Source: Candidatus Microgenomates bacterium (lineage in GTDB: Bacteria; Patescibacteriota; Microgenomatia; UBA1400; PJMF01). Taken from it: 11,689 nt of DNA. A model generated the notes under the pieces. That model was given only the letters and a program-made list of their open reading frames with translations, had not been told where the DNA came from and did no database searches. The translations under genes and the position numbers were made by a program. Location: assembly GCA_015485595.1 (NCBI GenBank), contig WFTH01000086.1, positions 1 to 11,689 of the forward strand, in the 5' to 3' direction. This document shows positions 6,981 through 11,634 of this stretch, one piece after another. The stretch's first letter is position 1; every line of letters begins with the position of its first letter.

Positions 6981-7940
6981 TTAGGATGATGCGTTAGAGT
7001 AAACTTCAAGTATCTGTTTAACAATACTTGCTTGATCTAACCCGTAGGCCTCATAAAGCTTTTCTGCGCTGCGAGCGGACTGACCGAAACTGTCTTTAAC
7101 CCCAATTCTTAAAAGAGGTGCACGGGAAGTGGTTATCTCGGCACTAATCTCGGCCACCAGTCCTCCCAGCCCAGCAGCAATCTGATGATCCTCGATGGTA
7201 ACCACGAGTTTTTGAGTCTGGGTTATGAGTTGCTTGATAGCGTCTGTGTTAATAGGTTTAAGTGTGTGAAGGTTGATAGCTCTGGTTGCAATCTTTTGTT
7301 GATTGAGGGTTTTAGCTACTTGAATAGCGGTGTTTATGATTGGGCCGGTGGAAAATATTAGTACCTCTATTTTGTTATTTTGAATTTTGGATTTTGCATC
7401 GACAGGCTCAGGTTGGCCAAGTTTAAATTCCTGGGCATGTTTTAGCGTAGGTGTGTCTAATCGAGTGGAGCGAATGTAGACCGGGCCGTTAATCTTAACT
7501 GCTTGCTTAATTGCCCATCTAGCTTGAGCATCATCAGCTGGAGATAGAACTGTCATGTTTGGTAGGCTACGCATGATGGCGATGTCTTCTAGAGCTTGGT
7601 GAGTGGCGCCATCGCCAGCATTGCTTAAGCCGGCGTGCCCACCAACAATCTTTACGTTTAGGTTTGAGTAGGCGATGGTGCGAATCATGCTTAAGTTAAG
7701 TCCAGGGTTAAAGACAGCAAAACTTAAGATAAACGGGGTTTTACCGTAAAGAGCTAGACCAGCAGCTACTCCGGCCATGTTCTGCTCGGCCACGCCGGCG
7801 TCAAAAAACCTATCGGGATAGGTTTTTTGAAAACTGTCTACCCTGAGTGATCCAGCCAAGTCAGCGGTTAAAACCACAATCCGTTTATCTTGGCGTGATA
7901 GCTCTAAAATAGTTTGGCCAATGGTATCTCTAATTGGCAT
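6981..7940 (-). CDS. Transketolase, C-terminal subunit
   Basis: This is the second half of a two-protein transketolase (pyrimidine-binding and C-terminal domains), moving two-carbon units in the pentose phosphate pathway. I use the ATG at 7940 (319 residues, MPIRDTIGQTILEL); an in-frame TTG six codons upstream is less likely. Key features are DAGVAEQNMAG with catalytic Glu52, which activates thiamine diphosphate at the dimer interface, GHAGLSNAGDGATHQALEDIA (about 101-121), and a complete C-terminal domain ending in RSAEKLYEAYG and a final helix. Residues 182-191 (AKSKIQNNKI) are encoded by heptamer repeats, an apparent in-frame expansion in a loop. The partner subunit gene lies just upstream on the same strand. 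Confidence 0.93.
   Translation of the reverse strand: MPIRDTIGQTILELSRQDKRIVVLTADLAGSLRVDSFQKTYPDRFFDAGVAEQNMAGVAAGLALYGKTPFILSFAVFNPGLNLSMIRTIAYSNLNVKIVGGHAGLSNAGDGATHQALEDIAIMRSLPNMTVLSPADDAQARWAIKQAVKINGPVYIRSTRLDTPTLKHAQEFKLGQPEPVDAKSKIQNNKIEVLIFSTGPIINTAIQVAKTLNQQKIATRAINLHTLKPINTDAIKQLITQTQKLVVTIEDHQIAAGLGGLVAEISAEITTSRAPLLRIGVKDSFGQSARSAEKLYEAYGLDQASIVKQILEVYSNASS
7368..7396. repeat. Heptamer repeat inside the transketolase C-subunit gene
   Basis: On the plus strand: TATTTTG, one extra T, then TATTTTG, AATTTTG, GATTTTG. It translates on the minus strand as AKSKIQNNKI in a linker before the domain starting EVLIFSTG. The composition resembles intergenic heptamer runs in the window. Confidence 0.65.
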
Positions 7941-7955
7941 ATTTTTGATAATGAT

Positions 7956-8010
7956 CAAGTTACAAACTACAATTTTTAAACAATAATCAAATTACAAGTT
8001 CCAAACTACC
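7956..8010. repeat. CAA-headed heptamer arrays between the transketolase genes
   Basis: Plus strand: CAAGTTA, CAAACTA, CAATTTT (7956-7976), then TAAA, then CAATAAT, CAAATTA, CAAGTTC, CAAACTA (7981-8008) and CC. Seven units all start with CAA and the pair CAAGTT(A/C)-CAAACTA occurs twice. The array reaches into the sequence just before the C-subunit ATG. Confidence 0.7.
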
Positions 8011-8023
8011 TATTTTAAATTAA

Positions 8024-8051
8024 ATAACGAATGACGAAATTCGAAGCTCGA
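8024..8051. repeat. CGA-ended heptamer array with nested palindrome
   Basis: Four units in phase: ATAACGA, ATGACGA, AATTCGA, AGCTCGA. The run also forms the left side of a long palindrome: AAATAACGAA pairs with TTCGTTATTT (8056-8066 region), with TTCGA-AGC-TCGAA inside. Together with the CAA array it occupies most of the spacer between the two transketolase genes. Confidence 0.6.
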
Positions 8052-8110
8052 AAAGTTTCGTTATTTGAGTATTCGTAATTTGTCATTTCAATTTAGCGTT
8101 GTTTGGTCAA

Positions 8111-8941
8111 TTATTGAGTTTTCCCCATTAATTCTTCCAGTCCTTCATAGTACTCTGCCTCATGCGGCACCTTCCCATGCCAACGATAGTCGTTTTCAAT
8201 AAAACTTACTCCTTTGCCTGGTATGGTATGAGCGATAATCACACTTGGTCTTTGGCTTGCTTTAGCTTTTTGGAGTTTGTCTATTAAGTCTTTAAAGTCA
8301 TGCCCATCTGTCTCAAGCACACGCCACCTAAAGCTAGCTAACTTAAGTTTTAGACGTTCAAGTGGCATAACTTCTTCAGTTTTTCCATCAATCTGAACCA
8401 GATTTCGATCGATAATTACGGTTAGGTTGTTAAGTGCATACTTAGCCGCAAACATGTAGGCTTCCCAAGTCTGGCCTTCTTGGTGCTCACCATCACTGGT
8501 TAAGACAAAGACGTGGTTTATTTTTTTATCTGTTTTAAGTCCCAAAGCCACGCCCACTGCTTGAGACAGGCCTTGACCTAAAGGTCCAGAGGTGTTCTCT
8601 ACTCCAGGTAAGCTGCCGACATGAGGATGGCCTTGTAAGGGTGAGTTTAGCTGACGTAAAGTGTTTAGTTTGCTTTTGCTAAAAAATCCAGCCTCAGCTA
8701 AAGTAGCATAGAGCGCCGGGCAGACATGGCCGTTTGAGAGTAAAAAATAGTCTCTTTCTGGCCATTGAGGATTTTTGGCTTGGTACTTAAGGATGGGAGT
8801 AAAGTAGAGAGTGGTGAGAATGTCTGTCACCCCCAGACTGCCAGCTGGATGACCGGACTGGGCGGTGTAGATCATCTGCCAGACGTGTTGTCTGATCTTG
8901 GTGGCTTGTTTTTTAAGTTCAGGCCGGGTCATTAGTTTCAT
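8111..8941 (-). CDS. Transketolase, N-terminal (thiamine diphosphate-binding) subunit
   Basis: This is the first half of a split transketolase. I choose the ATG at 8941 (276 residues, MKLMTRPELKKQATKIRQ); a TTG 18 codons upstream is in frame but adds a Cys/Asn-rich tail unlike the family and overlaps other elements. Family features are SGHPAGSLG with His31, SNGH with His72 (SKGH is usual), GHPHVG with His105, and the cofactor motif SDGEHQEGQTWEA (149-161) ending in IDRN (177-180). The motif's first Gly (usually GDGE) is Ser149. The final part (GHDF through VPHEAEYY) matches the normal subunit end. The C-terminal subunit gene follows after about 170 bases on the same strand. No clear promoter or ribosome site was found. 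Confidence 0.92.
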   Translation of the reverse strand: MKLMTRPELKKQATKIRQHVWQMIYTAQSGHPAGSLGVTDILTTLYFTPILKYQAKNPQWPERDYFLLSNGHVCPALYATLAEAGFFSKSKLNTLRQLNSPLQGHPHVGSLPGVENTSGPLGQGLSQAVGVALGLKTDKKINHVFVLTSDGEHQEGQTWEAYMFAAKYALNNLTVIIDRNLVQIDGKTEEVMPLERLKLKLASFRWRVLETDGHDFKDLIDKLQKAKASQRPSVIIAHTIPGKGVSFIENDYRWHGKVPHEAEYYEGLEELMGKTQ

Positions 8942-9018
8942 TTTACACTGATTTGGTTTATTTATGCTACGGTTATTGCAATATTTGGGTGCCAAAATGC
9001 CTACTAACTATCACTTGT

Positions 9019-9055
9019 TTGTCATTCTCCCAAGCGAAGCACGTGGAGAATCCAG
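9019..9055 (+). repeat. Left hairpin repeat flanking the GIY-YIG gene
   Basis: TTGTCATTCTCC, a 14-base loop containing AGCGAAGC, then GGAGAATCCAG. The stem ATTCTCC/GGAGAAT has 7 base pairs (9024-9030 with 9045-9051). Positioned 19 bases before the GIY-YIG start codon. Confidence 0.75.
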
Positions 9056-9074
9056 TCCAGTTAAATATACTCAT

Positions 9075-9365
9075 ATGTCAAAGACTTTTTACGTTTATAT
9101 TTTAGCTAGCAAAAGAAACGGCACTCTTTATATTGGTGTTACTAATGATCTTTATAGAAGAGTTTGGGAGCACAAACACAAGATAAATTATGGATTTACA
9201 GCAAAGTACGACGTTAATAAGTTAGTTTATTATGAAGAACATGAAGATGTGGAAGAAGCGATCGTTCGTAAAAAAAGACTAAAAAGATTTTTAAGAAAAG
9301 AAAAGTTGACTTTGATAGAATCTGTTAACCCTAGTTGGCAAGACTTGTCTAAAGAGTGGTATTAA
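9075..9365 (+). CDS. GIY-YIG domain nuclease-like protein (UPF0213/YhbQ-type)
   Basis: A single-domain, 96-residue GIY-YIG protein. I use the ATG at 9075 because the domain begins at once (SKTFYVYILASKRNGTLYIG); the open frame upstream is the hairpin repeat. The two motif strands are FYVYIL (5-10) and LYIGVTND (18-25), followed by LYRRVWEHK with Arg28/Arg29. The C-terminal part EEAIVRKKRLKRF and LIESVNPSWQDL matches the small stand-alone family. That family usually has Arg-Glu where this one has Arg65-Lys66; the missing Glu is the expected metal ligand, so activity is doubtful. The gene is AT-richer in codon choice (AAA, AGA, TAT) than its neighbours and lies between inverted hairpins, which suggests acquisition. 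Substrate unknown. Confidence 0.9.
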   Translation: MSKTFYVYILASKRNGTLYIGVTNDLYRRVWEHKHKINYGFTAKYDVNKLVYYEEHEDVEEAIVRKKRLKRFLRKEKLTLIESVNPSWQDLSKEWY

Positions 9366-9369
9366 ATTT

Positions 9370-9408
9370 CTGGATTCTCGTCTGGTTAGCACCAGACAAG
9401 AATGACAA
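9370..9408 (+). repeat. Right hairpin repeat flanking the GIY-YIG gene
   Basis: CTGGATTCTC then a hairpin and AGAATGACAA. The fold is strong: ATTCT/AGAAT (5 pairs), one C-A mismatch, then GTCTGGT/ACCAGAC (7 pairs) around a TAGC loop (9374-9403). It begins 5 bases after the GIY-YIG stop. It may double as a transcript end, though no T-tract follows. Confidence 0.75.
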
Positions 9409-9421
9409 TTAGGGATATACT
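9393..9421 (+). promoter_or_regulatory. Possible promoter of truB, -35 inside the hairpin repeat
   Basis: CAGACA (9393-9398), 17 bases, TATACT (9416-9421), then 7 bases to the truB ATG. The -10 is good; the -35 matches four of six consensus bases and lies in the right arm of the GIY-YIG flanking hairpin. Confidence 0.45.
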
Positions 9422-9428
9422 ACTTTAA

Positions 9429-10118
9429 ATGAAAAAACTCTGTTTTTTAAAAAGAAAAAACCTCTTCCCTGCTCCACTTTTGGTTGATAAACCTAGTGGT
9501 GTTACCAGTCATGATGTGATTAACTGGACACGTTATGTGACCGGTGTTAAAAAGATCGGTCACGCTGGGACGCTTGATCCTTTAGCTACCGGACTGCTGA
9601 TTGTCTTGATAGGTCGCAAGTGGACCAAGCGCCAAGTGGAGTTTTTAAAGCAAGATAAAACTTACTTGGTCAGCTGTCGTTTTGGCCTGGTGAGTGATAC
9701 TTATGATATTGACGGCTCAGTAGAGTCGTTGGTGGGTGCTTTAAAGGTTAATGATAAGAAAATAAGAGAGGTTATTAACAACTACTTTATGGGCCAGATT
9801 ACTCAAGTAGTGCCACCTTTTTCAGCTATAAAACTAGGTGGCAAGAAGCTATACGAGCTGGCTAGGTTAGGCAAAGTTGACGATGTTGACCTGCCACGGC
9901 GTCAAGTAAAGGTCGATAAGTTTAAGTTGATTGAGTTTGACTTTAAAAGCCAGACTGCTAGTTTTGAAGTCTCGGTTAGTTCTGGAACATATATTCGCTC
10001 ACTCATTCATGACTTGGGTCAAAAACTAGGTGCGGGCGCGGTGGTTACTAGTTTAAGGCGCACCCGAATTGGCAAGTTTAGTATTGATCAGGCTTTTTTG
10101 TGTCCATGGATTGTTTAG
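9429..10118 (+). CDS. truB: tRNA pseudouridine-55 synthase, short form
   Basis: Makes pseudouridine at position 55 of the tRNA T-loop. The 229 residues contain LLVDKPSGVTSHDVI (17-31), the catalytic HAGTLDPLATG with Asp50, DKTYLVSCRFGLVSDTYD (about 76-93), PPFSAIKLGGKKLYELAR, and the closing SSGTYIRSLIHDLG and LRRTRIGKF segments. Many TruB proteins run to about 300 residues with a C-terminal PUA domain; this one ends right after the catalytic fold, as in known short forms. The N-terminus has about 12 extra basic residues before the usual start, but the ATG at 9429 is the only suitable one. No ribosome site is present; the -10 is 7 bases upstream. Confidence 0.95.
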   Translation: MKKLCFLKRKNLFPAPLLVDKPSGVTSHDVINWTRYVTGVKKIGHAGTLDPLATGLLIVLIGRKWTKRQVEFLKQDKTYLVSCRFGLVSDTYDIDGSVESLVGALKVNDKKIREVINNYFMGQITQVVPPFSAIKLGGKKLYELARLGKVDDVDLPRRQVKVDKFKLIEFDFKSQTASFEVSVSSGTYIRSLIHDLGQKLGAGAVVTSLRRTRIGKFSIDQAFLCPWIV

Positions 10119-10136
10119 ATACTAGATACTAGATGT
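10116..10136. repeat. Heptamer repeat starting at the truB stop codon
   Basis: TAGATAC, TAGATAC, TAGATGT in perfect phase. The first TAG is the truB stop codon, so the repeat begins exactly where coding ends. Confidence 0.6.
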
Positions 10137-10140
10137 TTGC

Positions 10141-10169
10141 GTGACTTTTCTACCTCTTGAGGATATAAT
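10141..10169 (+). promoter_or_regulatory. Promoter of the unknown gene at 10179 (near-leaderless)
   Basis: GTGACT (10141-10146), 17 bases, TATAAT (10164-10169), then 9 bases to the ATG at 10179. The -10 is a perfect consensus. Confidence 0.65.
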
Positions 10170-10178
10170 AAAGCTATT

Positions 10179-10661
10179 ATGCAACCACACTCAGCAGCTT
10201 TAATACTAGCTTATATGTACCTCTTATATCAGAATAGAAGTGTTAAAAAATTTAATATTAACGTTTCTTATAAGAAAAACAAGTCATATGAGATAGAGGT
10301 TAAAAAACCTTTACCTGAAAAAGGAGAGCCAGTTAAGGTTGAGTTAGAAGTCACGGGTTTTTGGTCATGCAGAGTAACTGTTAAACGATCAGGCAAGCAA
10401 GTGACCATAGATCATGATCACTTGAGGTCAGCTGGTGTTCAAGAAATTTTTACCGACTACCAAAATTCAGTTGATGGGCGAACTACAAGAAGCCATCTTT
10501 ATGATCGATTTGAAGGTAACTTAACAGGAGACTACAAAAACGCTACTTTTTATGGTGAGTACTCGCCTGAAAACATTATTACTTTTGGTCGTAAGAAAGA
10601 AAAAGTGCGTTATGATGCTAAGATTACCAACACCACTCTTTTAAAAAATCAGAACCGGTAA
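10179..10661 (+). CDS. Hypothetical protein, 160 residues
   Basis: I do not recognise a family. The N-terminus (AALILAYMYLLY, 6-17) is mildly hydrophobic but too short and soon followed by basic residues, so a membrane anchor is uncertain; ATG at 10215 (Met13) is an alternative start. The rest alternates charged and hydrophobic residues as in beta-rich proteins: FNINVSYKKNKSYEIEVKKP (25-44), VKVELEVTGFWSCRVTVKR (52-70), then YKNATFYGEYSPENIITFGR (119-138). One Cys at 64; no metal or catalytic motif seen. A good promoter lies 9 bases upstream and codon use matches neighbours, supporting a real gene. An inverted repeat CAAGTGA/TCACTTG (10398-10424) lies inside the coding region. Confidence 0.75.
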   Translation: MQPHSAALILAYMYLLYQNRSVKKFNINVSYKKNKSYEIEVKKPLPEKGEPVKVELEVTGFWSCRVTVKRSGKQVTIDHDHLRSAGVQEIFTDYQNSVDGRTTRSHLYDRFEGNLTGDYKNATFYGEYSPENIITFGRKKEKVRYDAKITNTTLLKNQNR

Positions 10662-10694
10662 GATATTGCTAGTTTAACTACAAAGTCAACCCTC

Positions 10695-10741
10695 AATCTA
10701 AAATTTAAAATCTATAATCTAAAATCTAAAATCTAAAATCC
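10695..10741. repeat. Six-unit AATCTAA heptamer array before the RRM gene leader
   Basis: Units: AATCTAA, AATTTAA, AATCTAT, then AATCTAA three times, then AATCC. This is the longest and cleanest heptamer run in the window, about 35 bases after the hypothetical gene ends. The same unit precedes atpB. Confidence 0.8.
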
Positions 10742-10772
10742 TTTCTCCCCTATCTTTTTTAATACTTTCCTG

Positions 10773-10906
10773 TATACTACTTTTCCTAGTAGAGTATTTT
10801 GGCACCAAAGTGGTGCAAAGAGTAAGGTTAACTAAAATTTCCCCAAACTGGTCGTCAAAATCAAAAGTATAAAGCCACACTATAAGTGGCTTAGAAAGTG
10901 TTAGTC
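10773..10906 (+). promoter_or_regulatory. Probable promoter -10 and structured leader of the RRM gene
   Basis: TATACT at 10773-10778 is a likely -10, with no good -35 seen. Downstream are GCACC/GGTGC (10802-10816, 5-base loop) and AAGCCAC/GTGGCTT (10872-10892, 7-base loop), the latter ending 14 bases before the ATG at 10907. There is no clear ribosome site. A leader of about 120 bases contrasts with the near-leaderless genes elsewhere here and could carry autoregulation or a temperature response (inference). Confidence 0.45.
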
Positions 10907-11218
10907 ATGAGTGAACCTCAAGCTAATCCTGCAAAACTCTTTGTCGGCAACTTGCCTTGGAGCATGAGTCTGTCTGACTTAGAGTCGCTATTTTCCCAGT
11001 ATGGTGAGCTGGGTGATTTTATTATCATCACCGATCGCGTTTCAGGCAGGTCCAAGGGTTTTGGATTTGTTACCTTTGTGAATGAAACTGATGCAGCCAA
11101 AGCTGCACAGGAGCTAAACGGCAAAGAGGTGGACGGTCGTGCCCTGGTGGTAAACGTAGCTCGTCCGCCGGTTAGGCGCGAACGACGTGAGTACAGCAAT
11201 CGCAGGCGCGACTACTAA
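10907..11218 (+). CDS. Small single-RRM RNA-binding protein
   Basis: A 103-residue protein with one RNA recognition motif and a short basic tail, like the Rbp-type RRM proteins of cyanobacteria and other bacteria. RNP2 is LFVGNL (11-16) and RNP1 is KGFGFVTF (50-57), with the aromatic residues that stack on RNA bases; GKEVDGRALVVNVARP (72-87) closes the fold. The tail PPVRRERREYSNRRRDY is Arg-rich and probably adds non-specific RNA affinity. I use ATG at 10907; GTG at 10898 is in frame but offers no advantage. The gene stands alone with a hairpin-rich leader before it and a strong terminator after it. Likely an RNA chaperone or stress-related protein; the target is unknown. Confidence 0.93.
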   Translation: MSEPQANPAKLFVGNLPWSMSLSDLESLFSQYGELGDFIIITDRVSGRSKGFGFVTFVNETDAAKAAQELNGKEVDGRALVVNVARPPVRRERREYSNRRRDY

Positions 11219-11239
11219 AGTTTTCTTTTTAAGAAATCA

Positions 11240-11266
11240 AAAACCCCACCAACCGGTGGGGTTTTT
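11240..11266. terminator. Strong bidirectional terminator after the RRM gene
   Basis: AAAA, CCCCACC, loop AACC, GGTGGGG, TTTTT. The 7-pair GC-rich stem with A-tract on one side and T-tract on the other works on both strands. It ends the RRM transcript and could stop tRNA transcription coming from the right. Confidence 0.93.
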
Positions 11267-11278
11267 AGTTTATTTATT

Positions 11279-11340
11279 TGTGACCCAGAGGGGAATCCCT
11301 CCCTTCGGGAGATCGCCCTGAGGGCGAGAACCCCTGTTGC
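11279..11340 (-). pseudogene. Partial tRNA-Glu copy with T-loop split by two hairpins
   Basis: The 3' part of tRNA-Glu (variable loop through discriminator and 2 further bases) is repeated here in the same orientation. Bases 11279-11297 match 11377-11395 at 18 of 19, and 11328-11340 match 11396-11408 exactly. Between them sits a 30-base insert (11298-11327) in the T-loop, formed of two perfect hairpins, CTCCC-TTC-GGGAG and TCGCCC-TGA-GGGCGA. The 5' half and anticodon arm are absent, so it cannot be a working tRNA. Confidence 0.8.
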
Positions 11341-11341
11341 T

Positions 11342-11358
11342 AAAAATGGCTTCTAGCC
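11342..11358 (-). terminator. Weak terminator-like hairpin after tRNA-Glu
   Basis: Minus strand: GGCT, loop AGA, AGCC, then ATTTTT. The stem is only 4 pairs, but the T-tract and its place about 20 bases after the tRNA-Glu 3' end fit a transcript end. Confidence 0.4.
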
Positions 11359-11378
11359 TCGTGTTTGTGTTTAACCTG

Positions 11379-11450
11379 TGACCCCGAGGGGAATCGAACC
11401 CCTGTTGCAGGGATGAAAACCCTGAGTCCTAACCACTAGACGACGGGGCC
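11379..11450 (-). tRNA. tRNA-Glu (anticodon TTC)
   Basis: Cloverleaf by eye: acceptor GGCCCCG/CGGGGTC, D-arm GTCT/GGAC, anticodon stem CAGGG/CCCTG with loop TTTTCAT (anticodon TTC), T-arm AGGGG-TTCGATT-CCCCT, discriminator A. 72 bases, CCA not encoded. It follows tRNA-Asp on the same strand, with a terminator-like hairpin between. Confidence 0.97.
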
Positions 11451-11460
11451 GTCTGTTTTT

Positions 11461-11490
11461 AAAAAACCTCCAGATATTTTAAGGAGGCTT
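11461..11490 (-). terminator. Terminator-like hairpin between tRNA-Asp and tRNA-Glu
   Basis: Minus strand: AAGCCTCC, 11-base loop, GGAGGTTT continuing into a six-T tract. Eight pairs (one G-T). It would stop or attenuate reading from tRNA-Asp into tRNA-Glu. Alternatively it is a processing hairpin in a joint precursor. Confidence 0.6.
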
Positions 11491-11501
11491 AAGTTAAGGT
11501 G

Positions 11502-11574
11502 CGACCCCGATCGGATTCGAACCGACGATCTCCTCCGTGACAGGGAGGCATGTTAACCACTACACCACGGGGCC
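11502..11574 (-). tRNA. tRNA-Asp (anticodon GTC)
   Basis: Cloverleaf by eye: acceptor GGCCCCG/CGGGGTC (same as tRNA-Glu), D-arm GTGT/ACAT, anticodon stem CCTCC/GGAGG with loop CTGTCAC (anticodon GTC), T-arm GTCGG-TTCGAAT-CCGAT, and discriminator G as expected for Asp. 73 bases, CCA not encoded. Confidence 0.97.
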
Positions 11575-11604
11575 ATTTTTTTACCTTTTGTTAAGTGAGC
11601 CTGT

Positions 11605-11634
11605 ATTTTACCAAAAAAAACTACTAAAAGGCAA
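11605..11634 (-). promoter_or_regulatory. Promoter of the tRNA-Asp/tRNA-Glu unit
   Basis: Minus strand: TTGCCT (11634-11629), 18 bases including a run of eight T, TAAAAT (11610-11605). It would start transcription about 25 bases before tRNA-Asp. Confidence 0.65.

Larger units (their letters stand above)
9019..9408 (+). mobile_element. Candidate small mobile unit: GIY-YIG gene between inverted hairpin repeats
   Basis: The GIY-YIG gene is bracketed by two 37-39 base palindromic elements in inverted orientation. Both outer arms (TTGTCATTCT, inverted as AGAATGACAA) and both inner arms (GAGAATCCAG, inverted as CTGGATTCTC) match exactly, while the hairpin middles differ. No target-site duplication is visible. 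It sits in the gap between divergently transcribed tkt and truB. Mobility is inference. Confidence 0.55.

Noticed and set aside
7956..8051. CRISPR array
   Set aside because: The units are 7 bases long and contiguous, with no spacer/repeat alternation and no cas genes.
6981..8941. Transketolase broken by a frameshift or stop
   Set aside because: Two-subunit transketolases are a normal form; each half has complete domain borders and they are separated by a real spacer.
8942..9074. N-terminal extensions of the transketolase N-subunit (TTG near 8995) and of the GIY-YIG gene (from 8964)
   Set aside because: Both run through the palindromic repeat or spacer, add residues unlike their families, and better starts exist at 8941 and 9075.
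9374..9403. Ordinary rho-independent terminator of the GIY-YIG gene
   Set aside because: The stem is strong but no T-tract follows, and its arms match the repeat on the other side of the gene, so the flanking-repeat reading is better.
10398..10424. Inverted repeat CAAGTGA/TCACTTG as a terminator or operator
   Set aside because: It lies in the middle of an open coding region, has a 13-base loop and no T-tract.
10918..11199. Minus-strand open frame opposite the RRM gene
   Set aside because: Shadow of a clear RRM domain with RNP1 and RNP2 motifs.
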